Source of the DNA: Roseburia inulinivorans DSM 16841
GTDB lineage: Bacteria; Bacillota; Clostridia; Lachnospirales; Lachnospiraceae
Reading direction: 5' to 3'
Assembly: GCF_000174195.1 (NCBI RefSeq)
Contig: NZ_ACFY01000062.1
Location: 1-64,000, forward strand
Length of the DNA: 64,000 nt
Shown: one piece after another, positions 45,663 to 54,653 of the stretch
How positions within the stretch are numbered: position 1 is the first letter of the stretch
How the letters are laid out: each line of letters begins with the position of its first letter
Program-made: the position numbers and the translations under genes
The notes under the pieces: generated by a model
Databases searched by the model: none
Seen by the model: only the letters and a program-made list of their open reading frames with translations
What the model was told of the DNA's origin: nothing

Positions 45663-46457
45663 ATGAAAGAATATTTGAATACATCCGGCAGGATTTTTGA
45701 TATTCAAAGATATTCCATACATGATGGTCCGGGAGTCCGAACCATAGTCTTCTTAAAAGGATGTGCGTTACGATGCAGATGGTGCTGTAATCCGGAATCA
45801 CAGTCTTTTGAAGTGGAAACAATGACGATCAACGGAAAACCAAAGGTTATGGGCAAAGATGTAACTGTAGCGGAGGTTATGAAGACAGTAGAAAGAGACA
45901 TGCCTTATTATTTACAGTCCGGTGGAGGAATCACTCTTTCCGGTGGTGAATGTACGCTTCAACCGGAGTTCTCATTAGGGCTTTTAAGAGCAGCAAAAGA
46001 TTTGGGAATATCAACAGCCATTGAAAGTATGGCTTATGCAAAATACGAAGTGATCGAAACACTGCTTCCGTATCTGGATACTTACTTAATGGATATTAAG
46101 CATATGAATCCGGAAAAGCATAAAGAATATACAGGTCATGATAATCTCAGAATGTTGGAGAATGCACTCAGGGTAGCCCACAGTGGGCAGACAGAACTGA
46201 TCATCCGTGTTCCTGTTATTCCTGGATTTAATGCTACAGAGCAGGAATTGCTTGATATAGCGAAGTTTGCAGATACCTTACCGGGCGTCAGACAGATCCA
46301 CATATTGCCTTATCATAACTTTGGTCAGGGAAAATACGAAGGATTGAACAGAGACTATCCAATGGGAGATACAGAGAAGCCTTCCAATGAGCAGATGAAG
46401 GCATTTCAGGAAATGATCCAAAAAAATACGTCATTACACTGCCAGATTGGTGGTTAA
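45663..46457 (+). CDS. glycyl-radical enzyme activase (radical SAM)
   Basis: This 264-residue radical SAM protein installs the glycyl radical on the dehydratase. The cluster motif is GCALRCRWCCNP (CxxxCxxC), followed by GGGITLSGGEC for SAM binding. Most activases of diol dehydratases carry an inserted ferredoxin-like domain with eight Cys after this motif; here that insert is missing, as in pyruvate formate-lyase activase. ATG 45663 is used; the frame open from 45606 overlaps the dehydratase. Confidence 0.92.
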   Translation: MKEYLNTSGRIFDIQRYSIHDGPGVRTIVFLKGCALRCRWCCNPESQSFEVETMTINGKPKVMGKDVTVAEVMKTVERDMPYYLQSGGGITLSGGECTLQPEFSLGLLRAAKDLGISTAIESMAYAKYEVIETLLPYLDTYLMDIKHMNPEKHKEYTGHDNLRMLENALRVAHSGQTELIIRVPVIPGFNATEQELLDIAKFADTLPGVRQIHILPYHNFGQGKYEGLNRDYPMGDTEKPSNEQMKAFQEMIQKNTSLHCQIGG

Positions 46458-46469
46458 CGGAACGAAATT

Positions 46470-46503
46470 CGGGTATACTATGTTGTGGTATACCCGGTTT
46501 TTT
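46470..46503 (+). terminator. terminator of the microcompartment operon
   Basis: CGGGTATAC (46470-46478) pairs with GTATACCCG (46488-46496), followed by GTTTTTTT. It ends the roughly 13.4-kb operon. Confidence 0.92.
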
Positions 46504-46627
46504 TATGTAATAGGAAACTTCGTTTCCATTACATAAAAAAATGCTCCGCGAGGATCGCACTGCGGCGGATAAGAAACATGTCGCATATGCGACCCGCCGC
46601 AGGCGGAGAATATCGCAGGCGAGATTC
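46504..46627. repeat. GC-rich palindromic element
   Basis: An AT-rich hairpin (TATGTAAT + GGAAAC at 46504-46518 with its complement at 46522-46535) is followed by a nested GC-rich one: TGCGGCGG (46561-46568) pairs with CCGCCGCA (46594-46601), and inside is the perfect 14-bp palindrome GTCGCATATGCGAC (46580-46593). The composition differs sharply from the AT-rich surroundings. It looks like a small interspersed palindromic repeat of the REP/MITE type. Only one copy is seen in this window. Confidence 0.6.
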
Positions 46628-46725
46628 TTTTTTAACTGATAGAAAATTTTGTTGATTTTAAACAATTGAAAGAAGAGTATGAGGAGTTTCGCAATTACCC
46701 ATTTAATTTGGAAAGAGGAATAGAA

Positions 46726-47565
46726 ATGAAGAGAAAAAAACTAATTTTATGTTTTATTGGGGCAGTTTTATTAATGACCGGATGTGGTGGAGAAGCGTCA
46801 TTGCCGGTATATAGTAATCTGTCAGAGGAACAGGTGCGGGAGCAATTTGAGACAGATCTTATTCAGGCAGGAGCAGCAGAAACAGATGCACAAAAAAGTA
46901 TGGCGATCGTGAAAGAATACAATGATACCATACAAAACACCTCACTTGTCGAAGAAGGATATGCATCGTTTGATATGACAATGCCGGAATATGATATTGA
47001 TGCAATACAGGATTTATGGATGAAAAAAAATCCGGATTTTATCGGATACAATTGCAGGATCACTGCATTCGGACTGATGAAAGATCTGATCACGGTACAG
47101 GATACAGGCGGACGTAATACAGAGTATCTGTTTTTGGATGAAGCTGCGCTTGATGCAGGAGAGCTTTTTACGGCAGAGGAAAGAGAAAAGTTTGAAACAG
47201 TTTTCTCTGAGATAAAAACTGACGCATCAACAGATACGAAGAAGCAGATCGGGGTGCAGAGAGAATATTGGAAAAAAGCTGGTGTGACATTTGACGGGGA
47301 GAGTAAGTTGTCCCTGATCACAGTATATCTTCATTCGCATCTCGACGAGAATGAGAACAGTCTGATTGCCGGACATGCAGGGGTGCTGCTGGATACAGGA
47401 AATGAAATTCTTTTCTTTGAAAAAATTTCATTTGAGCTGCCATATCAGCTCATCCGATTTGAAGACAGGGATCAGTTAAAAGAATATCTGATGAGGTGCT
47501 ATGATGTAGATACTACCGGCGAATGTGCAAGCCCGTTCATTTTAGAAAATGACAGGGTATTGTAA
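46726..47565 (+). CDS. DUF4300-like lipoprotein
   Basis: This 279-residue lipoprotein has signal peptide MKRKKLILCFIGAVLLMTG and lipobox TGC. The mature part has VYSNLSEEQVREQFETDL, GYNCRITAFGLMKDLITV and SLITVYLHSHLDENENSL, which match my memory of the DUF4300 family of surface lipoproteins. Function is unknown. ATG 46726 is chosen behind AAAGAGGAA; the open frame before it has no site. It stands alone between the palindromic element and aroE1. Confidence 0.7.
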   Translation: MKRKKLILCFIGAVLLMTGCGGEASLPVYSNLSEEQVREQFETDLIQAGAAETDAQKSMAIVKEYNDTIQNTSLVEEGYASFDMTMPEYDIDAIQDLWMKKNPDFIGYNCRITAFGLMKDLITVQDTGGRNTEYLFLDEAALDAGELFTAEEREKFETVFSEIKTDASTDTKKQIGVQREYWKKAGVTFDGESKLSLITVYLHSHLDENENSLIAGHAGVLLDTGNEILFFEKISFELPYQLIRFEDRDQLKEYLMRCYDVDTTGECASPFILENDRVL

Positions 47566-47703
47566 TAAAATTGGGTAGTCTGTTCCGCTGGGATATTACA
47601 AAAGAAACTTTAATGCTTTAAATGAAAAAAGTGCTTGCCAATCCGAAAAAAAACGTATATCATGTTTGATAAATACAAAAAGCAAAACAAGGAGAGGATT
47701 AGT

Positions 47704-48573
47704 ATGGAAAAACGTATTTCAGGTCACACAGGTTTACTGGCATTGATCGGATCACCGGTCGGACATTCAGGTTCACCTGCAATGTATAACTACAGTTTTG
47801 AAAAACTTGGTCTTGATTATGCTTATGTGGCATTTGATATAAAAGAAGATAAGGTAAAAGATGCGATCGCAGCGATGAAAACATTCAATATGCGCGGGTG
47901 CAATGTGACGATGCCGGACAAGGTAGAGGCAGCAAAGTATATGGATGAACTTTCCCCGGCGGCGCAGATCATCGGTGCAGTCAATACGATTGTCAATGAT
48001 AACGGAAAACTGACCGGACATATTACAGATGGCGAGGGATTTGTACATAATTTAAGAGATCATGGAATCGAGATCAAAGGTAAGAAAATTACGGTAGCCG
48101 GAGGCGGTGGAGCAGCGACTGCAATTCAGGTACAGTGTGCATTAGACGGAGCACGTGAGATTTCGATTTTCAATATCAAAGATGCATTTTTCGAGCGCAC
48201 TTTACAGACCGCAGAAAAGATTCGGAAAGCAGTACCGGAGTGTGTGGTCAATGTATATGATATTGCGGATACAGCAAAAATGACGGAAGAGATTCAGTCC
48301 AGTGATATTTTTGCAAATGCTACAATTGTAGGAATGAAACCGATGGATGACCAGAGTGTTGTGAAAGATCTGTCTGCATTCCGTCCGGGACTTGTAGTTG
48401 CAGATGCAGTTTACAATCCGGAGGAGACAAAGCTTTTGCGGGAAGCAAAAGAAGCAGGATGCACCTGCATCGGTGGAAAAGGCATGTTATTATGGCAGGG
48501 TGTTGCAGCATTTAAACTGTACACAGGTCAGGATATGCCGGTGGAAGATGTGAAGAAATTGTTCTTCAGTTAA
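47704..48573 (+). CDS. shikimate/quinate dehydrogenase paralogue 1
   Basis: This is a 289-residue AroE/YdiB family dehydrogenase. Substrate motif SPVGHSGSPAMYN and catalytic Lys in CNVTMPDK are seen, then GAVNTIV and AGGGGAATAIQVQ for NAD(P). The usual GxNTDG motif reads GHITDG, so the substrate-binding Asn is an Ile while the catalytic Asp remains. Its paralogue at 55782 has the same change. This points to a specialised hydroaromatic dehydrogenase rather than the biosynthetic AroE. The start follows GGAGAGG. Confidence 0.82.
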   Translation: MEKRISGHTGLLALIGSPVGHSGSPAMYNYSFEKLGLDYAYVAFDIKEDKVKDAIAAMKTFNMRGCNVTMPDKVEAAKYMDELSPAAQIIGAVNTIVNDNGKLTGHITDGEGFVHNLRDHGIEIKGKKITVAGGGGAATAIQVQCALDGAREISIFNIKDAFFERTLQTAEKIRKAVPECVVNVYDIADTAKMTEEIQSSDIFANATIVGMKPMDDQSVVKDLSAFRPGLVVADAVYNPEETKLLREAKEAGCTCIGGKGMLLWQGVAAFKLYTGQDMPVEDVKKLFFS

Positions 48574-48591
48574 TATAGAAATGGATTTATT

Positions 48592-48639
48592 GAAAAATGA
48601 GCCGGCAAAAGTGAAATACTTTTGCCGGTTCATTTTTTC
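48592..48639. terminator. bidirectional terminator
   Basis: GAAAAATGAGCCGGCAAAAG pairs almost fully with CTTTTGCCGGTTCATTTTTT around a 7-nt loop, between the convergent aroE1 and SprA-like genes. Confidence 0.9.
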
Positions 48640-48642
48640 GAT

Positions 48643-49119
48643 TCAGGCAACATAATCAATATTATTTCCGGTGAAACGCAGAGCGTCCTGAGATTTCCGC
48701 TCCTGCTGATAGGGATTGGATTCATTCGGATATTTGATCATTGTGTTTGTCGTGCCGCCAGATACATAGGTGCGTCCACATTCCGGGCAGACCGAAGTAT
48801 GAATGGACACGGAGGCGGAAATGACTTTTCCATTGTTCTGTGAAGCTTTGGTATATGCATTGGATACATGCTCCCCCTCATGGGCGCGCACTGCATTTCC
48901 GGCTGCACCCGGAGCAATGTGGGCGGCTGATTTGTAGGAAACATTTTCGTTGGATCCATCTGCATATTTCCGGTTTTTACAGGTCTGGCATTCTTCCGGG
49001 GAGCCTGGACGGTTTGTGGAATCCGTTTTATTTGGATCATCGGAATTTTTGATATTATAATGATTATAATAATCGGAATCTGCATAAGTGTTTATGCTTG
49101 CATACGTGGATATATTCAT
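48643..49119 (-). CDS. SprA-related putative metalloprotease
   Basis: This 158-residue protein starts at the ATG at 49119 behind AAAGGAGG. It has two Cys pairs (CQTCKNRKYADGS and CPECGRTYVSGG) and the zinc-protease-like motif VRAHEGEHVSNAY (HExxH). The pattern, including AHIAPGAAGNA, is that of SprA-related proteins common in Firmicutes. The substrate and location are unknown. It is not obviously linked to the shikimate genes. Confidence 0.75.
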   Translation of the reverse strand: MNISTYASINTYADSDYYNHYNIKNSDDPNKTDSTNRPGSPEECQTCKNRKYADGSNENVSYKSAAHIAPGAAGNAVRAHEGEHVSNAYTKASQNNGKVISASVSIHTSVCPECGRTYVSGGTTNTMIKYPNESNPYQQERKSQDALRFTGNNIDYVA

Positions 49120-49255
49120 GAGGATGCCTCCTTTTTGCAAGTGATTGGTGTTTCGTAGTTTTTCTTTATCATAACACAGAATGGAGGAATTTTTAAGGTG
49201 AAAAATGTTTTAAGGATTGAAAAAAATGAAGAACTCAACTATGAGTTTGGTAAAC

Positions 49256-49290
49256 AAAATCCAACCAGCACAAAACTGGTTGGATTTTTT
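49256..49290. terminator. terminator downstream of the flavin reductase gene
   Basis: AAAATCCAACCAG (49256-49268) pairs with CTGGTTGGATTTT (49276-49288), then T residues. It can act in both directions. Confidence 0.85.
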
Positions 49291-49294
49291 GTAT

Positions 49295-49365
49295 GTGCCC
49301 TGCGGCACTTCATCCTGCCTGCCGGGAAGGGGGATGGCAGGCAGTGTGTCTCCCGGGGAGACACA
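49295..49365. repeat. three adjoining GC-rich stem-loops
   Basis: GTGCC/GGCAC (49295-49308), CTGCCTGCC/GGCAGGCAG (49315-49344) and TGTGTCTCC/GGAGACACA (49345-49365) follow each other with almost no spacers. The region is GC-rich in AT-rich DNA and has no gene (49217-49399 reads through the hairpins). It could be a structured RNA, a composite terminator or a small repeat element. Confidence 0.6.
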
Positions 49366-49411
49366 TTATATTTATAAGGAGAAGTTTATAAAAAGATAAT
49401 AGCTGTTTATC

Positions 49412-51412
49412 TTATAAATAATCGTGACGGGCAAGTACATTTAAGATATTTCTGCCTTCTTCTGTACCCTCGATGATTCTGCGGGCACGTTTGCTGTCTC
49501 CGATATTAACAATCTCTACATTTGTATCGCTGAAAGCTTCCTCAATTTCACTTAAAACAGGAGTGTTAGCTCTCATGCCAAGGCAGATAAAACCATAATC
49601 AAATGGAACTTCCTCAATCTCACCTTCTGGATTTTTCACGATGAAACGATCATTTTTTACTTCCTGTAAAGCAGTGTTTGTCATCTGTTTTACATGGTAT
49701 TTTGCCATTTTGGCGTTTGTGTCACATTTTGTGACAGGATCAAGACCATTACCGATCATTGGAAGCATTTCAACCATAGAAACTTCTGCACCTCTCTCGG
49801 TGAAAAATTCCATAACGTCAAGACCTACAGCACCACCGCCGATGATGGAAACTTTTTTACCGGTCATGTCTTCTGGATACTCATTCAGCCGCTCAATCAT
49901 CTTTAATACAGTTGCAACATTTGTACCATCTTTGTCAACAAGGTCATGCAGACCTGTGATCGGAGGAAGTGTTGGAACAGAACCGGTTGCATTTACAATG
50001 ATATCCGGGTTTAAGCTCTTAACGAGTTCTGCGGTTGCACTTGTATTTTTGAAAATAAATAAGTTGTGAAGTTTGCCTGCACGATGGATCATGTAGTTCG
50101 GGAAGTCTGCAAGACGTTTTTTGTCCGGAATCTTGGAGATTACGGAAGCAAGTCCGCCGAGCTCTGCTTTTTTCTCAATCAGGAAAGTGGTGCATCCAAC
50201 TTCTGCTGCGGTACAGGCTGCTTCAAGACCGGCAGTACCACCACCGATGACAACAACGTTGCAAGGTTTGTTCACTTTATGTTTCATGTAATCTTCACCA
50301 GTGTTAACGGCTGGGTTTACAGTACAACGGATTGGCTGGTTTAAACCGATTCTGTGTCCTGCACAGCCGATGTTACATGAGATACATTTACGGATATCGC
50401 ACTCATTGCCGAATTCTACTTTGTTTACCCATTCAGGATCAGCAATCAGTCCACGTCCCATTCCGATAAAGTCTGCATCACCTCTTGCAAGGATATCCTC
50501 TGCCACTTTCGGATCACGGATATTACCAACGGTTATACAAGGTTTTCCATATTTTTCTTTTACAGCTTTTGCCATGAAAGAACGCCATCCGTCCGGTAAG
50601 TAGTTAGCGTCGATCTGGTACTGGATAGAACCATTTAAACCACAGGAAACGTCAAATACGTCAACTTCTTTTTCGAAGTACTGTAAGTACTCTAAAGTAT
50701 CCTCTAAAGTGTTACCGCCTTCCATTAACTCATCGGCACTGATGCGGACGAAGATTGGGAAGAATGGTCCAACCTGTTTACGGACTTCTTCGATGACTAA
50801 TTTTGCAAATCTTGCACGGTTTTCAGCGGAACCGCCAAATTCATCCGTTCTTTTATTTGTGATAGGCGAGAGAAACTGGCTGATCAGGTAAGAGTGTCCG
50901 GCGTGGATCTCCACTGCGTCAAAACCACAGATCTGCGCACGTTTTGCTGCTTCGCCATATTTTTTTACAATGTGGAGGATCTCTTCTTTTTCCAGAGGTC
51001 TAGGGATTTCTCCACCTGCCTTGGAAGGTACATCAGATGCGGAAACCGGCTGCATTCCAATACGGGAAGACATTGCGGAAGCACCTGCATGATTGATCTG
51101 GATCGCAATACAGGCTCCATGTTTGTGTACGCTCTCACACAATTTGAAAAGTCTTGGAATATAATTGTCAAGGTCGATGCGAAGCTGTGTCGTTCCGTTG
51201 GAACCCTGCGGAGAATCCACGCTTGCGTTCTCAACGATCAAAAGGCCTGTACCACCCTTGGCTCTCTGCTCATAGTAATTAATGTGAAGGAAACTCATTT
51301 CACCATTCTGCTCACCGTAGTTGGTTCCCATAGGTGTCATGACGATTCTGTTTTTTACGGTCATTCTGCGGATGGTCATTGGTTCAAAAATATGTGGATA
51401 TTTGGTTTTCAT
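49412..51412 (-). CDS. NADH:flavin oxidoreductase/2,4-dienoyl-CoA reductase-like Fe-S flavoenzyme
   Basis: This 666-residue enzyme of the old-yellow-enzyme family has three domains. The first is an FMN TIM barrel (NRIVMTPMGTNYGEQNGEM, IQINHAGASAM, FDAVEIHAGHSYLISQFLSP). The second is a [4Fe-4S] motif (CISCNIGCAGHRIG, with a later Cys in IRCTVNP). The third is an FAD/NAD(P) module (VVVIGGGTAGLEAACTAAEV, VSIIGGGAVGLDVMEFF). Relatives reduce activated C=C bonds (FadH, BaiCD, 2-enoate reductases). In this setting it may reduce a dehydroshikimate-type or cyclohexene intermediate. Confidence 0.88.
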   Translation of the reverse strand: MKTKYPHIFEPMTIRRMTVKNRIVMTPMGTNYGEQNGEMSFLHINYYEQRAKGGTGLLIVENASVDSPQGSNGTTQLRIDLDNYIPRLFKLCESVHKHGACIAIQINHAGASAMSSRIGMQPVSASDVPSKAGGEIPRPLEKEEILHIVKKYGEAAKRAQICGFDAVEIHAGHSYLISQFLSPITNKRTDEFGGSAENRARFAKLVIEEVRKQVGPFFPIFVRISADELMEGGNTLEDTLEYLQYFEKEVDVFDVSCGLNGSIQYQIDANYLPDGWRSFMAKAVKEKYGKPCITVGNIRDPKVAEDILARGDADFIGMGRGLIADPEWVNKVEFGNECDIRKCISCNIGCAGHRIGLNQPIRCTVNPAVNTGEDYMKHKVNKPCNVVVIGGGTAGLEAACTAAEVGCTTFLIEKKAELGGLASVISKIPDKKRLADFPNYMIHRAGKLHNLFIFKNTSATAELVKSLNPDIIVNATGSVPTLPPITGLHDLVDKDGTNVATVLKMIERLNEYPEDMTGKKVSIIGGGAVGLDVMEFFTERGAEVSMVEMLPMIGNGLDPVTKCDTNAKMAKYHVKQMTNTALQEVKNDRFIVKNPEGEIEEVPFDYGFICLGMRANTPVLSEIEEAFSDTNVEIVNIGDSKRARRIIEGTEEGRNILNVLARHDYL

Positions 51413-51653
51413 CGTAAAATAATCTCCTTATTTGAAATATTATCTGAGGAATCAATAACGTGGGCAGACGTTAATTTTTTAACAAATGAGAGGTAAAGTG
51501 ACCTTCTCGTTACATTCAACTTATATGGAAATGATAAAAATGTCCAATTGTTATTTTGTCCGGAAATGATAGAAAAAATCTATAGATTGATTTATAATTT
51601 GAGAGGTATATTTATTATGGAAAAATAAGAAGTGAAAATAAGAGGGGAACATT

Positions 51654-53141
51654 ATGGCATTTTTTTCGGGAATCAGTATACAGAAAAGAGATTCTGCGAG
51701 CGAGGCAGACGGAGGAGAACTTTTCAAAGGAGCAGCGTTTATTGCAGCGGGGGTGCTGGCAGCTTCCTTTATGACAATGGAGATTTCATCTGTGTTGAAA
51801 CTTGGACTTTTGGCAGTCGGGGTGGTGCTCTGTGCGGTCGGTGTGAAATGGATTGTGAAGTATTGGAAAGACAATAAAGCGTTTGAGGAGTTTGTTCCGG
51901 AGTGGGACAAGGGGCGCGGCATGTATGACCGTTTTGCAAAGGAACTGAATCTGTGGTATGAAAAAGGAATTACACCGCAGGACTGTGACGGCGATACGGC
52001 GTATTTTCTCAAATTGCAGAAGGAACGTCTGGACAAAAAGGGACTGAAACTGCATGAGAGTGTTGTACCGTCCAAAGGAACCAGCTACGGAACAGGCAAG
52101 GTATCGAGAAAATCTCTCTGGTACACAACGGATATGATGTATGAGAATGTATCCAGAAAACTTTCTTTTGAAAATGAGAATGGACCGGTTTATGAGCGGG
52201 ATACGGAGATGGCGATGTACGAGATCGTGGCACATTCACCGAATGAGGCGCAGACCCAGTTCATCCGCGTGACCTGTCCAAACTGTGGGGCAGTGAATTC
52301 TGTCTCAAAATTAGGGGAGGGGTGTCCATACTGTGGCACTGTGTTTCAGATCAAAGATTTGTTCCCAAGAGTGATCAATCTTTTCTTTATAAGAAGTAAT
52401 TCCAGCGCAAAAAATGGACAGATCTTCAGACAGTCGATGACATTTTCCATGTCCGGTGTATTTCTGGTGATGTTGATTGCAAATATTGTCAGAGGAGGAC
52501 AACCATTGCCCCTCATATTGCTTGCCAGCTATTTTGCTGCGGTACTGGTTGGAGGTTTTCTTGGATTTATCGTTGCGGATATCCGTCTGGTGGCAACACT
52601 TTTTGATCACGACGGAATGAAGCATTTACCTATATTAAAATGGGGCAGTTCAAAACGGAAAATCAAAAACACAATGCTGCGCTATGACAAAAATTTTTCT
52701 TTTGACAAATTTGAAGGACAGCTTGTTTCACTTGTGCGTATGGCGGTATTAGCCGAAAAACCGGAGGAGCTTGCCTGTTACCGTGCAGATGCGCGCGAGC
52801 CACTTTTTTCTGACATTCTGGAAATGACTTATACGAATGGGATCTGTCTGAATGGAATCCGCATGGAGGGAAATATTATGCACATGTCGGTGCGGACCTG
52901 GTGGGTAAACCATTACGAGGAGCATGGAAAAGTGAAAAAGAGCGGTGATTGCATTGATGTTACATTTCGCAGAAATGTGGAAAAACAGGAAGCACCTGGA
53001 TTTTCCATTACATCCGTTTCCTGTCCGGGTTGTGGCGGCAGCTTTGACGCGGTACGGCAGAAAAAATGTCCTTATTGTGGCAGTGAATATCATATGGAAG
53101 AGGAAAGCTGGGTCATCGAGCAGATGCATTTGATCCGGTAA
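51654..53141 (+). CDS. membrane protein with two zinc ribbons and a TIM44-like region
   Basis: This 495-residue protein has an N-terminal pair of hydrophobic helices (about residues 22-65), a zinc ribbon (CPNCGAVNSV, CPYCGTVF), two more hydrophobic segments near residues 255-300, and a soluble part with FDKFEGQLVSLVRMAVLAEK that resembles TIM44-like domains. A second zinc ribbon (CPGCGGSF, CPYCGSEYH) lies at the end. Function is unknown. It lies between the reductase gene and a LysR gene without obvious pathway logic. Confidence 0.65.
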   Translation: MAFFSGISIQKRDSASEADGGELFKGAAFIAAGVLAASFMTMEISSVLKLGLLAVGVVLCAVGVKWIVKYWKDNKAFEEFVPEWDKGRGMYDRFAKELNLWYEKGITPQDCDGDTAYFLKLQKERLDKKGLKLHESVVPSKGTSYGTGKVSRKSLWYTTDMMYENVSRKLSFENENGPVYERDTEMAMYEIVAHSPNEAQTQFIRVTCPNCGAVNSVSKLGEGCPYCGTVFQIKDLFPRVINLFFIRSNSSAKNGQIFRQSMTFSMSGVFLVMLIANIVRGGQPLPLILLASYFAAVLVGGFLGFIVADIRLVATLFDHDGMKHLPILKWGSSKRKIKNTMLRYDKNFSFDKFEGQLVSLVRMAVLAEKPEELACYRADAREPLFSDILEMTYTNGICLNGIRMEGNIMHMSVRTWWVNHYEEHGKVKKSGDCIDVTFRRNVEKQEAPGFSITSVSCPGCGGSFDAVRQKKCPYCGSEYHMEEESWVIEQMHLIR

Positions 53142-53172
53142 AATAGAAAAGTGGTAATAATGGAGGCATACA

Positions 53173-54059
53173 ATGAATTTAAATCAGCTTCAGTATTTTA
53201 AGATATTAGCACAGGAAGAACATTACACGAGAGCCGCACAGATGCTCTCTATCACGCAGCCGTCTTTAAGCCACGCGATCGCGCAGCTGGAAGAAGAACT
53301 TGGCACAAGGCTTTTTGAAAAAAGGGAAGAAATATTGTGCTCACACGTTATGGAAAGTTGTTTCTTCCTTATGTGGAGGAATCTTTAAAAGTGCTCGAGG
53401 AGGGGGTACAGAGAACCAGGGAACTGAACGGAAGCAAAGAGGGTATCATCCATCTTGCCTATATTTATACAATGGGAAGCAATTTCACACCAAAAATGGT
53501 GCGGAACTTTCTGGATACTTACCCGGATTACCATATCGACTTTCATTTTACGGTGGGAACGACCGGAGATATTTTAGCGGGATTAAAAGAAGATAAATAT
53601 GACATCGTGTTTTCTTCCTATCAGGAGGGAGAACCGGATATCGAATTTCGGAAAATTGGAAATCAGAAGCTTGTTGTGGCAGTGCCGCAAGACCATCCGC
53701 TTGCTATCCATGGCAGCGTAGATCTCCGGGACACAATTGCGTACCCACAGATTTATTTTGAAAAAGGAAGCGGGTTGCGTCCGGTCATTGACCAGATGTT
53801 TGAGGAGATCAATCAGTTCCCGAAGGTTGCCTTTGAGATGGAGGAGGACTCCAGTATGGCAGGTCTGGTCGCACAGGGATTCGGGATCGCGGTCATGCCG
53901 GATATCCCAATATTAAAGTCACTGAACCTAAAGACACTCGAGATCAGCCATCCGGTGTACGAGCGGTCGGTGTATCTCGCTACCCTGAAAAAACATTACC
54001 TTTCCCCTGTGGCAAAGTCATTTATCCAATTCGTCTGTCAGCAGACCGAGGGCAGGTGA
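53173..54059 (+). pseudogene. LysR family regulator 1, frameshifted
   Basis: The N-terminal winged helix (MNLNQLQYFKILAQEEHYTR, MLSITQPSLSHAIAQLEEEL) is in one frame to 53388. The rest (LTRYGKLFLPYVEESLKVLE, then the ligand domain with EDSSMAGLVAQGFGIAVMPD) is in another. One more G in the GGG at 53324-53326 restores 295 residues with the standard junction RGRNIVLTRYG. It is convergent with LysR 2; both probably control the hydroaromatic genes. Confidence 0.85.
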
Positions 54060-54653
54060 GAGATGTACAGGCGTAACCCGGGACGTTATGCAGAAAAGGA
54101 AACCCGGTTATTTGCACGGAAAGAAAAGAAGGTTGAGCGCAAGCCGGGGGGCGGCAGAGGGCATCTGGAATGAAACTTTTGTGAGGATTGCGTAAATTTA
54201 TCTGCGTTCCCACTTTGACTGTAAGGTTATGTACATTCATCAATGGACAGTTCGCACAAGTTGTCCGTCCGGGACACATTCGCTTTAGCTGTTTCTAGCA
54301 GGAGTAAATACCCGATAATCAGCATCGTTTATTGCAGGCTCAAAAGTCAAAAAGGTGGTTGACTTTTGGCCTGCTTCTTTGCCGCTTATCGGGTATTAAC
54401 TCCTGCACGACACAGCTAAGAAGTCGAAGTGTGTCCCGGACGAACAACTTGCGTGAACTGTCCATTTTTGAATGAACATAAGTGATCGAAAAGTCAAAGT
54501 GGGAATGCAGATAAATTAGCAATTCGAGCAAGTTTCATTCCAGATGCCCTCTGCCGAATCCCCGGATTGCGTAGAAACACGTACATCTTTCCGTGCAAAT
54601 AACCGGGTTTCCGATATAGCCATTAATCCGGGTTACGCCTGTACATTTCTCAC
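54056..54653. repeat. about 600-bp imperfect inverted repeat (giant hairpin)
   Basis: The whole gap between the two convergent LysR genes is an inverted repeat centred at 54354/54355. The arms are 295 bp each (54056-54350 and 54359-54653) with an 8-bp centre. Perfect blocks include 54063-54081 with 54628-54646 (19 bp), 54098-54124 with 54586-54612 (27 bp), 54152-54178 with 54530-54556 (27 bp) and CAAAAGTCAA (54341-54350) with TTGACTTTTG. Between blocks the arms differ. The arms run up to or into the gene ends. The region codes for nothing recognisable. Confidence 0.9.

Noticed and set aside
48622-48843. 73-codon open frame on the plus strand
   Set aside because: It is antisense to the SprA-like gene and starts in the terminator; a shadow frame.
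49217-49399. 60-codon open frame on the plus strand
   Set aside because: It runs through a terminator and three hairpins, has no coding-like composition and no homology pattern.
50894-51496. 200-codon plus-strand frame opposite the flavoreductase
   Set aside because: The minus-strand enzyme is unmistakable; this frame has no ribosome site and no protein-like pattern.
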